Of a stretch of DNA of 64,000 nt, positions 8,946 through 17,991 are shown piece by piece. The position numbers were made by a program, and so were the translations under genes. Position 1 is the first letter of the stretch; every line of letters begins with the position of its first letter. Location: contig JAFEAQ010000004.1 in the NCBI GenBank assembly GCA_018266295.1, positions 1 to 64,000 on the forward strand. Reading direction: 5' to 3'. This DNA comes from Bdellovibrionales bacterium. GTDB taxonomy: Bacteria > Bdellovibrionota > Bdellovibrionia > Bdellovibrionales > Bdellovibrionaceae. The notes beneath the pieces were generated by a model. It did no database searches, was not told the origin of the DNA, and saw only the letters and a program-made list of their open reading frames with translations.

Positions 8946-9587
8946 TTACCAGCCATAGCCCAAATGAATCGCGAGCCCGCTCAAGTCAAAACTACTTTGA
9001 CCGGCGAGGCTTGCAGTTTCGACCCGATAAGTGATTTCACCGGTAAGAACATTTCGCTTACCAACGCCTTTTGAAACCGTCCACTCGACACCCATTCCCG
9101 CGGCGTAGCCAAAACCTAAAGACGAATCGCTTCGCTTCAAACTTGTCAGTGTCGTCGAATCCAATGTCAGCCAGTTATAACTCACATCACCACCGGCAGA
9201 AATATAAAGTGCCAGCCCTGTATCGCGTGCTGGAATCGGAAACAGTGCAAACCCAGTTTCGAACTGCCCCTGATAATAGGTGTAACTCAAAGTAGACGCT
9301 GTCGTTCCATCGAGGAATGCTTGGCGGCCCGAAGCTTGTACGGCTCGTGCCTTGGTATAGAGCCTGCCCCAGGGGCGCCCCCAATCACCATAGGCCTCGA
9401 CACCATAACCGGAGCCACCCTCCGCAAAGGATTTTTCTTTTTCACCGGAGTAATTGATTTGGAAAACCTGGAGTCGCGTTGACTTAAAAGCGGCGGCATT
9501 GGCGCTGCTTTCTGCGTGCGCACAGCCCGGGAGTGAGGCAACACTCACAAAAATAAGTCCTGCGATAATCCAAATAACTAGTTTCAA
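8946..9587 (-). CDS. Small outer-membrane beta-barrel-like protein
   Basis: The 213-residue protein has an export signal ending near AHA (about residue 25). An LPGC sequence within it could be a lipobox, but proline at that place is unusual. The rest alternates polar and hydrophobic residues with many Gly, Tyr and Trp, and ends in LGYGW, an aromatic C-terminus usual for outer-membrane barrels. It is therefore likely a small 8- to 10-stranded barrel of unknown role. It abuts the convergent gene at 8945 without any gap. Confidence 0.68.
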   Translation of the reverse strand: MKLVIWIIAGLIFVSVASLPGCAHAESSANAAAFKSTRLQVFQINYSGEKEKSFAEGGSGYGVEAYGDWGRPWGRLYTKARAVQASGRQAFLDGTTASTLSYTYYQGQFETGFALFPIPARDTGLALYISAGGDVSYNWLTLDSTTLTSLKRSDSSLGFGYAAGMGVEWTVSKGVGKRNVLTGEITYRVETASLAGQSSFDLSGLAIHLGYGW

Positions 9588-9778
9588 GCTGCGATCCCCG
9601 GTTGGATACTTGTAAAGATTTCTTTACCACTTTCGGAGATTACGTCTCAAAGCTTAACAATTGAAGTCTCGTTCTGGATGAAGGTCCGAATTTCTTCTCG
9701 ACTTGAGACAAAAACTGCTCCCCACGTAAAGATTTTTTAACGAGCACCGATCTATTTAGTTATATAGCGGAGGCACCC

Positions 9779-10843
9779 ATGAAGGGGAACATGCTCACAT
9801 TCTTAGTGCTACTCGTAACTCTGGTTTGTACCTTTGGTGTTGGCTGCCAACCTAAGAAGATCACCGATGATTCTTCCACAGCTAGTGACCGATACCTCTA
9901 CATTCAAAGTGGTGGCTGCTACGCTCCGACGGGATTAACTGCCTCAACGGCTTCTAAAACAGTTTCGCGCATAAACCTCACGACAGGTGTAGTGGATAGA
10001 ACGGTTGCAGATTACACATCAGCGTTGACAGATACTCCGGTGGCGATTGCTCCTTATGATGACGACAACCTTTATGTGCTTGTTGAAAATACCGGCGGCC
10101 GCCGCATCGAAATCTTAAATAAGAAGACATCTCTCTCCACTAACTTCTTAATCAACACAACAGCTCTGAGTGGTGTTGTGAGAACCTTGACTCTGGGATC
10201 CGACGGAAGCTTCTTAATCAGCAGATCCGCAGCGGTTGAGCGCTTTGCCTCGAATAAAGCTCGCTTGCCAAACTCGACGACGGCATTTTTAAGTGCTCCA
10301 GCCGGAACCTGCGCAACGACGACAAATGCGATTACAGCTACGGCATTCACCAGCGCTGGAGACATCCTTTACGCTCACTCTTTTACAGGCGCTTCGACAA
10401 ACAACCGTATCGGCATGACAACAGGTTCAACATCTGCGGCTTCGACTTGCTATAACGGGGTGGCCGCACCCACGACGGCTTCTTATCCAACAGCGATGAT
10501 CTATCTTCCAGATTTGAAACATCTCTTGGTGGCTTACTCAAGCTCCACGGCCGCGAACAATCAAGTCTGGCAATACACCGTGGATGAGTCTGCCCACACG
10601 ATTACTGCGGCAGGTGCTGCGGCTTACACAAATACTGCAGTCATCAACGGCCCGACGGCAATGGCTTATGATAGCACAACGGGATATGTGTATATCGCGA
10701 ATGGCACCACGGCGTTTGCCAATTCGATTGAGAAGTTCACTTACGATTCAACGGCGAAAACACTGACACGTGTTGGAACCGTGGCCTTCTCTTCACCGAC
10801 CATCAATCACAACTGTATCAATTCAATGTTTGTAGGAAAGTAA
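9779..10843 (+). CDS. Lipoprotein with beta-propeller-like repeats
   Basis: The 354-residue product has a lipoprotein signal with lipobox GVGC (Cys at about residue 23). The mature part has recurring units such as YDDDNLYVLVENTG, LGSDGSFLI and YDSTTGYVYIANGT, spaced roughly 40-60 residues, like NHL/YncE-type propellers. It is rich in Thr, Ser and Ala. GGAGG sits seven bases before the ATG. The protein is anchored in the envelope. A binding role is plausible for a propeller, but no ligand is indicated. Confidence 0.7.
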   Translation: MKGNMLTFLVLLVTLVCTFGVGCQPKKITDDSSTASDRYLYIQSGGCYAPTGLTASTASKTVSRINLTTGVVDRTVADYTSALTDTPVAIAPYDDDNLYVLVENTGGRRIEILNKKTSLSTNFLINTTALSGVVRTLTLGSDGSFLISRSAAVERFASNKARLPNSTTAFLSAPAGTCATTTNAITATAFTSAGDILYAHSFTGASTNNRIGMTTGSTSAASTCYNGVAAPTTASYPTAMIYLPDLKHLLVAYSSSTAANNQVWQYTVDESAHTITAAGAAAYTNTAVINGPTAMAYDSTTGYVYIANGTTAFANSIEKFTYDSTAKTLTRVGTVAFSSPTINHNCINSMFVGK

Positions 10844-10849
10844 TCTAGA

Positions 10850-11347
10850 TTACTCGTTCAATTTCAAAAGAGTGCGCACTGTCTTACGCAGCTTTTCGAC
10901 GTCGAAAGGCTTGCGGATATAATCATCGGCGCCGATTTCAAAAGCCCTCTTCATGTCATCATCGCTGGCTTTACCAGAGACAAACACGAGTGGAATGCCT
11001 TTTAAATCTTTGTTTTCTTTAAGGAGCTGAGCCAATTCAAAACCGTTCACCCAAGGAAGACCGACGTCCATCAAGATCAAATCGATCGGAGTGTCGTCGA
11101 GAACTTCTGAAAGTGCGGTGGCATCAGCGGCGAGTTTAGTGACATAGCCCTCAGCCTCAAATATTCGCTTGAGGGCCATGCGCATTGTTTCATCATCTTC
11201 AATAACCAAGATCACACGAGGCTCTTCTTTTTTAGCAGCATCTCTGAAGTCTGCTAAAGACACCACAGGTTGACTCGCAATGCGAGCCTTGGTGACTTTT
11301 TCGATTTTATTAACGAGGTCTTTCGTGTTGATCTTTTTGTTTGCCAT
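10850..11347 (-). CDS. Single-domain response regulator (CheY-like receiver)
   Basis: The 165-residue protein has a 43-residue N-terminal extension, then a receiver domain. The acidic pair is in VIEDDE (49-54). The phosphoacceptor is Asp94 in LMDVGLP, the switch Ser is in VFVSGKA, and the Lys is in IRKPF. There is no output domain, so it probably signals by protein contact, like CheY or Spo0F. No histidine kinase is adjacent. It follows trxB on the same strand after nine bases and may share its transcript. Confidence 0.88.
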   Translation of the reverse strand: MANKKINTKDLVNKIEKVTKARIASQPVVSLADFRDAAKKEEPRVILVIEDDETMRMALKRIFEAEGYVTKLAADATALSEVLDDTPIDLILMDVGLPWVNGFELAQLLKENKDLKGIPLVFVSGKASDDDMKRAFEIGADDYIRKPFDVEKLRKTVRTLLKLNE

Positions 11348-11356
11348 AATCCCAGT

Positions 11357-12295
11357 CTATCCGTGAGCTTGTGACTCCAACCATCTTTCACAGTCGATGG
11401 CTGCCATACATCCGGTTCCTGCTGCAGTAATAGCTTGGCGATAGACGTGATCTTGCACGTCTCCGGCAGCAAAGACACCTTCAATATTTGTATACGTTGA
11501 ACCGGGTTTGGTCACCAAGTACCCTGTTTCATTCATATCCAATAGACCTTTGAATAGGCCCGTCGTCGGTTTATGTCCGATAGCAATGAAAAGACCTTGC
11601 ATTGCCAAGTCTTTAGTCGAGCCATTCTCCGTATTTTTCAAGCGAACGCCGGTGACGTTTTTGCCATCACCCAAAACTTCGTCGACAGCTGAGTTCCAAA
11701 GAACTTCGATTTTTGGATTGTTGATAGTTCTTTCAGCCATGATTTTTGAAGCGCGGAAATGATCGCGACGATGAATCACGTAAACCTTGTTCGCGAAACG
11801 AGTTAGGAATTGCGCTTCTTCCATCGCCGTATCACCACCACCAACAACGCCGACATCCATGTTACGGAAGAAAGCACCATCACAAGTCGCGCACGCAGAA
11901 ACTCCGCGACTCATGTATTGTTTTTCTGAAGGCAAACCGAGGAACTGCGCACTTGCACCGGTAGAAACGATGATAGATTTTGCCAAGTAAAGTTTTTCAC
12001 CAACCCAAACCTTGAATGGGCGCTGAGAGAAATCCACTTTCGTTACATTGCGAGTAATGAAGCGAGTGCCGAAGCGCTCTGCTTGTTTTCTCATAACAGC
12101 AATCAATTCCGGTCCTGTGATTCCGTGTTCGAAGCCAGGATAGTTTTCTACTTCTGTTGTGATCATCAACTGGCCGCCAGCCTCTTCACCTTCGATCATC
12201 AACGGCTCCAAGCGCGCACGCGCACTGTAAATCGCCGAAGTGAGTCCCGCTGGGCCTGATCCGATAATGATTAAATTTTCAACTTTTTGATCCAT
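11357..12295 (-). CDS. trxB: Thioredoxin reductase
   Basis: The 312-residue protein has the FAD-binding GSGPAG (12-17), the redox-active CATC (Cys135, Cys138), the NADPH-binding GGGDTA and the C-terminal FAAGDVQD motif. The length and motif order match bacterial low-molecular-weight thioredoxin reductase, which uses NADPH to reduce thioredoxin in the cytoplasm. The nearby peroxiredoxin (41399) and sulfide genes are possible clients of the thioredoxin system. The downstream response-regulator gene follows after nine bases. Confidence 0.95.
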   Translation of the reverse strand: MDQKVENLIIIGSGPAGLTSAIYSARARLEPLMIEGEEAGGQLMITTEVENYPGFEHGITGPELIAVMRKQAERFGTRFITRNVTKVDFSQRPFKVWVGEKLYLAKSIIVSTGASAQFLGLPSEKQYMSRGVSACATCDGAFFRNMDVGVVGGGDTAMEEAQFLTRFANKVYVIHRRDHFRASKIMAERTINNPKIEVLWNSAVDEVLGDGKNVTGVRLKNTENGSTKDLAMQGLFIAIGHKPTTGLFKGLLDMNETGYLVTKPGSTYTNIEGVFAAGDVQDHVYRQAITAAGTGCMAAIDCERWLESQAHG

Positions 12296-12446
12296 AGAAG
12301 TACCTCATAAAACTGCGTAAATTCCGACGGAAGCCGGAGGGTCCTCAAGCTAACAATTTCACCGAGCAATGACACTATTATTCCGGTCTGAAACGGCGCT
12401 TAAACCACTACAATGCACTGCTTCGTTCATAGGGTCTAATTGGTTT

Positions 12447-12466
12447 TATCTATTTAGGTATAGATA
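12447..12466. promoter_or_regulatory. 20-bp perfect palindrome upstream of 12571 gene
   Basis: Arms 12447-12453 and 12460-12466 are perfect inverted repeats around a 6-bp spacer. It lies in the divergent gap between trxB and the 12571 gene, where an operator for either gene would be expected. No regulator is identified. Confidence 0.35.
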
Positions 12467-12570
12467 GAAGCTGTCGAATCTGTAGACAAGCCTGTGGAAA
12501 ATTCCTGTTCCCTCGGATTATCTCACTCCTCTGCTCTAAGAAATGGCTCCGGGTTTGCATTTTAGAGCGC

Positions 12571-13272
12571 ATGAGAAAAATCCAGGCAGCTCTTACTTCA
12601 CTTCTTCTTTTTGCGGGGCTCTTTGCGTCCGCAGAGGCGCCTAAACAGGCTTTTCCTCAGCTCCTAGCGGCTTTTGAGGCCGAATACGCACAGCAAGTCC
12701 GTGTCGACTACCACATTATCCTGGATATCAGCCAGGACAGCGAAAACCCGCTCTATTTCGGCGGCGGCAGCCTTGAAGGACACACCTACAGCATCTCTGT
12801 GGGCCGTGATATCTTATCGCTCTCATCAATGACGGTGGATGCGCAGGCATTCCTGCTTTGCCACGAAGTGGGACATCTTATCGGCGGTGAGCCTCGCAAA
12901 AACGCGTGGGCTTCGACAGAAGGACAGAGCGACTTCTTCGCGGCGAGCGATTGTCTGCGCCGGATTTTCCCACGCCTTTCTTCACCATCACAGAAACCAG
13001 CGCATCCAGTTCTCGCTCAAGCTTGCGCGGAAAAATTCCAAGAAAACACTTCTGCGGCACGCGCATGCGAACGCATCGGCAATGCCGGCGAAAGCCTGAT
13101 CTTTGCAATTTATGATTTTATGGGTGTGCCACAAATGAAAAAGCCGGATTTCTCAACTCCGGCTCCGGTAAAATCTCCGCAAGAAAAAATGAACTATCCA
13201 ACTTTACAATGCCGCTTAGACACCGTTCTCGCAGGTGCTCTTCAAGAAGCGCGTCCCGCGTGCTGGTTTTAA
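12571..13272 (+). CDS. Secreted zinc metallopeptidase-like protein (HExxH)
   Basis: The 233-residue product has a signal peptide (1-22, ending FASAEA). The centre has HEVGHLIGG (about residues 97-105), a zinc-binding HExxH helix followed by the double glycine seen in many gluzincin-like peptidases. About 15 residues later EGQSDFFAASDC supplies a plausible third acidic metal ligand. Six or so cysteines follow. It is likely a periplasmic or exported metallopeptidase. The substrate is unknown. It converges with the dbpA-like gene with no gap between stop codons. Confidence 0.75.
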   Translation: MRKIQAALTSLLLFAGLFASAEAPKQAFPQLLAAFEAEYAQQVRVDYHIILDISQDSENPLYFGGGSLEGHTYSISVGRDILSLSSMTVDAQAFLLCHEVGHLIGGEPRKNAWASTEGQSDFFAASDCLRRIFPRLSSPSQKPAHPVLAQACAEKFQENTSAARACERIGNAGESLIFAIYDFMGVPQMKKPDFSTPAPVKSPQEKMNYPTLQCRLDTVLAGALQEARPACWF

Positions 13273-14664
13273 TTAAGCAAAGTAGCTCTTAAATTTTTTG
13301 CCTTTGATTTTTGAGTTTCGCAATTTCTCAAGAGCTTTGTCTGCAACCTGGGTCGTAATTGCAACGAGACTAAAGCGCTCGTGAATTTCAATTTTTCCAA
13401 TATCAGCAGCGATCAGCGCGCCCGGCTGAGCCGTCAAAGCCCCCAAGATATCCCCAGGGCGCAGCTTATCGAGCTTTCCACCTGCGATTTGGATTGTCTT
13501 CGTCGATGTCTTTTGAAATTCAGCCCCTAAACCATGTTGGTTCTCAAAACCCAAGTTTTGACGAATCATTTTTACACCTGTGGCCTTTTCAATTTCAACA
13601 ATCTTCAGAGCTTCAAAGGCTGTGGCAATAGAAACCGCGGTTCCTTCACGCCCTGCCCGGCCCGTGCGACCGATGCGATGAATGTAAACCTCAGAATTAA
13701 TCGGCAAATCGACATTCACCACGAGTTCAAGCTTTTCAATATCAAGTCCACGAGCGGCGACATCGGTAGCGACAAGAATTCGCGCACTGCCATTACGGAA
13801 AAGTGACGTAGCCCGATCGCGCTCTGGCTGAGTCAGATCCCCGTGCAAAACTTGGCTGCTCACTTTCATCTTCTCGAGCTTCTCGCCGATCTCATCCACG
13901 GTGGCTTTTGTACGGCAAAATACGATCGTGCAATTCGAAGGATGGCGCTGCAAAATTCGAATCAAAGTATCAGTCTTTTCAGGATTCTCGGCTTGGTAGA
14001 CATATTGTTTAATCTGTGGAGATGCCTGTGTCGATTTATCAATCGTCACGCGCACAGCATCTTTCTGATACTTGCGGCTCAGGGCTTCGATCGACTCGGG
14101 AAATGTCGCAGAGAAAAAGATCGTTTGTTTCTTCTCAGGCAATTCGTCAATGATGGCCGTCATCTCATCAGCAAAACCTTCATCCAACATGCGATCTGCT
14201 TCATCCAAAACCAAAGTTTTTAATTTACCAACTTGAAGCTGATTTTTTCTGAGATGCTCTAACGTACGCCCCGGAGTCCCGACAATCACATGCACGCCGT
14301 TATTCAAAGCCTGAGTCTGCGGAGGATAAGGCTGACCGCCAATGAGTGCGACAGTTTGCAATCCTGGAAAGGCTTTTGCAAACTTACGGCATTCTTTCAA
14401 CACCTGATCACATAGTTCACGCGTGGGACAAAGGATCAATGCCTGAGGTTCACGCGTTTCAATCTGGATTTTCTGCAAGATCGGAATGATAAAAGCCGCC
14501 GTCTTACCACTGCCCGTGTGGGACTGACCAATTAGGTCTTTACCTTGAAGCAAAGCCGGAATGCTTCCTGCCTGAATGGGCGTCATTTCAGTGAAACCCA
14601 TGCCTTCAATCACCTGTAAAAGAGCCGGAGATAAATTAAGAGAGCGAAAATCATTCGTTGGCAT
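13273..14664 (-). CDS. dbpA: DEAD-box RNA helicase, DbpA-like
   Basis: The 463-residue form starts at ATG 14664, preceded by GAGGAG; a longer frame to 14724 would run into the ferredoxin gene and is rejected. Motifs appear in order: Q motif (FTEMTPIQ), GQSHTGSGKT (I), PTRELC (Ia), VLDEADRML (II, DEAD), FSAT (III), ARGLD (V) and HRIGRTGRAG (VI). The C-terminal 75 residues (PGDILGAL...) resemble the DbpA RNA-binding domain, which targets hairpin 92 of 23S rRNA during 50S assembly. It probably shares a transcript with the upstream ferredoxin gene, eight bases away. Confidence 0.88.
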   Translation of the reverse strand: MPTNDFRSLNLSPALLQVIEGMGFTEMTPIQAGSIPALLQGKDLIGQSHTGSGKTAAFIIPILQKIQIETREPQALILCPTRELCDQVLKECRKFAKAFPGLQTVALIGGQPYPPQTQALNNGVHVIVGTPGRTLEHLRKNQLQVGKLKTLVLDEADRMLDEGFADEMTAIIDELPEKKQTIFFSATFPESIEALSRKYQKDAVRVTIDKSTQASPQIKQYVYQAENPEKTDTLIRILQRHPSNCTIVFCRTKATVDEIGEKLEKMKVSSQVLHGDLTQPERDRATSLFRNGSARILVATDVAARGLDIEKLELVVNVDLPINSEVYIHRIGRTGRAGREGTAVSIATAFEALKIVEIEKATGVKMIRQNLGFENQHGLGAEFQKTSTKTIQIAGGKLDKLRPGDILGALTAQPGALIAADIGKIEIHERFSLVAITTQVADKALEKLRNSKIKGKKFKSYFA

Positions 14665-14672
14665 AAACTCCT

Positions 14673-14960
14673 CTACCAATAACCGGCATCGACGGTGACA
14701 TCGCCTAAAACCTGTGTCTGACAACTGATTCGAAACCCAGCGCGGATGTTGTTCTTTTCTTTGAGAAAGAGCTCCGTCGCGTTGGGTTCTGACAAGTTTT
14801 CCATGCCCTCAACAATGCGGATTCCGCATTTCGCACAAACCCCATCGGAATTGCACGACGACGCCACCGGCAATCCCGCATCCAATAGGGAGCGCATCAA
14901 CACCGCTCCTACTGGAACTTCAATGGGCGGTCGGTTTTTCTTGAAACGAATTGTCGGCAT
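14673..14960 (-). CDS. 2Fe-2S ferredoxin
   Basis: The 95-residue protein has the plant-type/adrenodoxin-fold spacing Cys36-x5-Cys42-x2-Cys45 and a final Cys80 for a [2Fe-2S] cluster (SCNSDGVCAKCG). It is a small cytoplasmic electron carrier. Its partner is unknown. The P450 at 50148 needs such electron donors, but the genes are far apart, so any pairing is speculation. It is transcribed with the helicase gene downstream. Confidence 0.87.
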   Translation of the reverse strand: MPTIRFKKNRPPIEVPVGAVLMRSLLDAGLPVASSCNSDGVCAKCGIRIVEGMENLSEPNATELFLKEKNNIRAGFRISCQTQVLGDVTVDAGYW

Positions 14961-14991
14961 ATATTCGCTATACTAATACAAAGGGGGATTT

Positions 14992-15264
14992 ATGAAAAAG
15001 CTTTTAATCCTTGCCCTGGTCCTTTCACCGCTTTTCTCTTTAGCTCAAGAATACTCTACAGAAGGTTCCGATAACCCCGCTCGTCTTCAATCCTATCCTC
15101 CGGCTTACTCCAATTTCTGTGGCAGCTTCAGCGATCCTGAATGTTGGGGACAACCTATTGGCGGCTTCTGTACAAAGTACTCCGGTGAATATACACAAAA
15201 CGGCACTTGCTTCCCTAGTGGCTTCAGAGACGGTCTTGGCGAATACAGCTGCAGATGTTTCTAA
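14992..15264 (+). CDS. Small Cys-rich secreted protein
   Basis: The 90-residue product has a signal peptide (1-18, ending LFSLA). The mature region of about 70 residues has six cysteines (FCGSF, PECW, FCTKY, TCFP, SCRCF), enough for three disulfides. GGGGG precedes the ATG closely. The function is unknown; small knotted envelope proteins of this kind can be inhibitors or binding factors. The stop overlaps the stop of the convergent TauE/SafE gene by four bases. Confidence 0.68.
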   Translation: MKKLLILALVLSPLFSLAQEYSTEGSDNPARLQSYPPAYSNFCGSFSDPECWGQPIGGFCTKYSGEYTQNGTCFPSGFRDGLGEYSCRCF

Positions 15265-16058
15265 GAGATCATTCGTACAACTTGATCCGCCAGAATGAAT
15301 GAGCCGATCAAAAGTACAAAGATGCCAAAAGACTTCTTCAACTGAGCCTCTGAAAAGCTCCCTTGAAAGCGTTTTCCCAAAAACATTCCTGCTATGGCCA
15401 ACAGGGTGACAGGCAGAAGAATACTCCAGCGCAATCCTTCAATCTCTTCCATGGTTACCAAAAACCCTATCAGGGAATTACCAGCGATAATTAGTAAAGA
15501 GGTCCCTATGGCTTCTTGCATTCTGAAACCTAAAACAAAGACAAGTGCCGGTACAATGAGAAAGCCCCCACCGGCACCGATAAACCCGGTTACCAATCCA
15601 ACAAACAAACCTTGGGACACTAACTGAAAAACATTTAAATCCTGCCCACGCTCCTGAGTTGCTCCAGGCGCCCGAAGCATCTTCAGAGAGGCAATCAGCA
15701 TCAAGGCTGCGAACAAAATCATCAGAAGAATATCTTTACTCAGCACTACATCATCGAAAAGAAAGATTCTCTGAGGTATTAGGGGAAAAATTATCTTTCG
15801 AGCTCCTAAAACTCCGACAATACTCGGCACCGCAAATAACAAGCTTTCTTTAACTCTGACCGTACCGGCCTTGATGAAACTCATCGCACCTGCAAATGCT
15901 GTGGATCCGACAACAAAGAGCGAACTGCCCGTGGCCAAAGTGGGAGTTTGCGCAAAAAGATATACTAGGATCGGAACCGTTAATATAGAACCGCCGCCGC
16001 CAATCAGGCCAAGCACCATTCCCATAAGAACGCTGCTAACATATCCAAGGAACTCCAT
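15261..16058 (-). CDS. TauE/SafE-family membrane transporter
   Basis: The 265-residue protein has about eight membrane segments arranged as two similar halves, each with a Gly-rich start (LGLIGGGGSILTVPIL near residue 18, and GFIGAGGGFLIVPAL in the second half). This is the hallmark of the sulfite exporter TauE/SafE family. It would export sulfite, sulfoacetate or another sulfur anion. It is the last gene of the operon led by the ArsR-type sensor, downstream of a persulfide dioxygenase whose product is sulfite, so sulfite export fits well (inference). Confidence 0.87.
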   Translation of the reverse strand: MEFLGYVSSVLMGMVLGLIGGGGSILTVPILVYLFAQTPTLATGSSLFVVGSTAFAGAMSFIKAGTVRVKESLLFAVPSIVGVLGARKIIFPLIPQRIFLFDDVVLSKDILLMILFAALMLIASLKMLRAPGATQERGQDLNVFQLVSQGLFVGLVTGFIGAGGGFLIVPALVFVLGFRMQEAIGTSLLIIAGNSLIGFLVTMEEIEGLRWSILLPVTLLAIAGMFLGKRFQGSFSEAQLKKSFGIFVLLIGSFILADQVVRMIS

Positions 16059-16066
16059 AAGAACTC

Positions 16067-16492
16067 CTATTTTAATCGACCAAGAAATTTCTCAGAAAAA
16101 TGATAAGCAAACATTCCAATAAGCATCATGGCTACGAAGACAAACGCCGCCGCTTGGCCCGAGGCCATTGAAACAACCGCAGGGCCAGGACAATAACCGC
16201 CGAGGCCCCAACCAATACCAAAAATCAAAGAACCTAAAATTAAGTGTCTGCTGATATGCCGACTTTCCGGAACATGAAACTGACTATCCAGCAAAGGTGA
16301 TTTTCTTCGGCGTACCAACGGATAAAGCAAACTGTGCACGCCCACAGCTCCGACCATGACGAATAAGAGCGATGGATCCCATGCGGTCACATCCAGAAAG
16401 CTGATGATCTTCTGAGGCTGTGTCATGCCACCTAAACCCAAACCAAGAGCGAAAATTACACCTACAATAAAAGCAACAATAGATCGACTCAT
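16067..16492 (-). CDS. YeeE/YedE half-transporter, second half (DUF6691 type)
   Basis: The 141-residue membrane protein has four predicted helices and the conserved motifs FALGLGLGGMTQP, WDPSLLFVM and GGYCPGPAVVS. The Cys in GYCPGP is characteristic of YeeE/TsuA-type thiosulfate or sulfur-compound channels. It pairs with the following half, encoded just upstream at 16502-16915. Such PmpA/PmpB-like pairs occur in bigR operons. A closely similar copy is at 18784-19209. Confidence 0.86.
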   Translation of the reverse strand: MSRSIVAFIVGVIFALGLGLGGMTQPQKIISFLDVTAWDPSLLFVMVGAVGVHSLLYPLVRRRKSPLLDSQFHVPESRHISRHLILGSLIFGIGWGLGGYCPGPAVVSMASGQAAAFVFVAMMLIGMFAYHFSEKFLGRLK

Positions 16493-16501
16493 AAGAACCT
16501 C

Positions 16502-16915
16502 TTAGAGAAACCACTTTACTAAAGTTACCGTTAAAAGACCGCCCGCGATAAATGTGACCGTCGCTAAAATGGAACGTATCGAGAAGCGACTAACCCCACA
16601 AACTCCATGACCACTTGTACATCCGCTTCCCATGACAGTGCCGAAACCCACAAGAATGCCCGCAACTGCAGTTTGAAAAAGACTGTGGCCGGTCGTATTT
16701 GAAAATACTTCTGTATTTGTCATCGCCAAAATAATTCCACCAAGAACTAAGCCGGCGATAAAGGACCATCTCCATCCCGAATCTTTTTGCGGTTTTACCA
16801 GAGCGCTATTGATGATGCCGCTAATACCAGTCACCCGGCCATTAAACAGCAGCATCAAAGTCACGGCCCCGCCAATGAGCGCCCCTCCTAAAAGGGGCTT
16901 CCAAACTGCATCCAT
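16502..16915 (-). CDS. YeeE/YedE half-transporter, first half
   Basis: The 137-residue membrane protein has four predicted helices and the motifs LLGGALIGGAV, NGRVTGISG and GSGCTSGHGVCGVSR. The two Cys in that last motif are hallmarks of the YeeE/YedE family. It should combine with the 16067-16492 product to make one full channel. GGAGG precedes the ATG. A paralogue lies at 19206-19601 with the same motifs. Confidence 0.86.
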   Translation of the reverse strand: MDAVWKPLLGGALIGGAVTLMLLFNGRVTGISGIINSALVKPQKDSGWRWSFIAGLVLGGIILAMTNTEVFSNTTGHSLFQTAVAGILVGFGTVMGSGCTSGHGVCGVSRFSIRSILATVTFIAGGLLTVTLVKWFL

Positions 16916-16927
16916 AATGCCTCCTTT

Positions 16928-17977
16928 TTAAAAACGCACCGTCGGTAGCTTTTGCTCATTCCAAGCGAGCATTCCGCCTTTCATATTCATCGTATTTTTA
17001 AAGCCCAATTGCTGACTCAATCGCGTGGCCTCTCCGGAGCGCCCGCCGCTACGGCAGACAAAAACTAGGTCAGCATTTCTATCAATAGTTCCCAAAAAAT
17101 TTTCTAAATCTTTACCCAGAGTCACGAGTTTTGCCCCCTGGATGTGACCAAGCTCTCCGGTGAACTCTTCGGACCTACGCACATCGATGACTTCTACTTT
17201 TTGGAGATGTTCAAGGACCTGCGCCGGCAAAACCTCAGGAATTCCATCGACAATATTTGGCTGCAAATGGTCAGAAGGCTTCAAAATGCCACAACTAAGA
17301 TTTGCAGGAACCGCCTCATGAATCTTTTTTGGCTGAGCTAGCTTTAATTCCGACATAATTTGCACGAACTGCTCTTTAGTTTTTCCACCGCCAATACGCG
17401 GATTGTATTTCTTCTCCATTTCAATACTCGAGGTCGTTTGCCCTCTGTAATCATGTCCTGGATAAACCACCGTATCATCAGGCAAAGCAAAAAGTTTTCC
17501 GGTGATACTGTCATAGAGTTTGGCAGAAGATCCCTGCTGAAAATCAGTACGGCCAGTACCGCGAATAAGAAGGGCATCTCCTGTAAAGATTTTTCCATCA
17601 ATGTAGTAGCTCATGCAGCTATCAGTATGGCCGGGAGTTTCAAGAGCTTTTAAGGTATAACGTCCAAAATGCAACTCCTGCCCGTCAGTGATTTTTATAT
17701 CGACACAATCTACATGGGCCTTCTCAGAAACAACGGACTGGGCTCCGGTGCGTTTGCGAATTTCCCCGGCTCCGGTAATATGATCTGCATGAATATGAGT
17801 GTCTAAGACGTACTTGAGACGGTATCCATACTCTTGAACGAGAGTAAGATCTCGCTCAACTTTCTCGAGCACGGGATCAATGAGCACGGCCTCTTTCGTT
17901 TCTGGATCTGCTAATAAATAGGTATAAGTACCTGTTTCACTTTCGTAGAGTTGATGAAAGGTCATTGGTTTAGACAT
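16928..17977 (-). CDS. blh: Persulfide dioxygenase-rhodanese fusion (Blh/ETHE1-like)
   Basis: The 349-residue protein is a fusion. Residues 1-230 form a metallo-beta-lactamase fold with HIHADH (His61, His63, Asp65, His66), GHTDSC and TGDALLIRGTGRTDF, the ETHE1-type mononuclear iron site. Residues 255-349 are a rhodanese domain with active-site loop VCRSGGRS (Cys308). Such enzymes oxidise glutathione persulfide to sulfite, with the rhodanese exchanging sulfur with thiosulfate. It is 14 bases downstream of the sensor gene and is followed by transporter genes, as in bigR operons of Xylella and Agrobacterium. Confidence 0.9.
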   Translation of the reverse strand: MSKPMTFHQLYESETGTYTYLLADPETKEAVLIDPVLEKVERDLTLVQEYGYRLKYVLDTHIHADHITGAGEIRKRTGAQSVVSEKAHVDCVDIKITDGQELHFGRYTLKALETPGHTDSCMSYYIDGKIFTGDALLIRGTGRTDFQQGSSAKLYDSITGKLFALPDDTVVYPGHDYRGQTTSSIEMEKKYNPRIGGGKTKEQFVQIMSELKLAQPKKIHEAVPANLSCGILKPSDHLQPNIVDGIPEVLPAQVLEHLQKVEVIDVRRSEEFTGELGHIQGAKLVTLGKDLENFLGTIDRNADLVFVCRSGGRSGEATRLSQQLGFKNTMNMKGGMLAWNEQKLPTVRF

Positions 17978-17991
17978 ATCTTTCCCCTTTA

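Noticed and set aside
8946-9587. Lipoprotein call from the LPGC sequence in the signal region
   Set aside because: Pro at the -2 position is atypical, and an AHA signal peptidase I site plus the barrel-like body and Trp C-terminus fit an outer-membrane protein better.
10371-10843. Short repeats in the Thr/Ser-rich lipoprotein considered as DNA repeats or CRISPR-like
   Set aside because: The similarity is at the protein level, with irregular spacing; no identical DNA repeats with unique spacers were seen.
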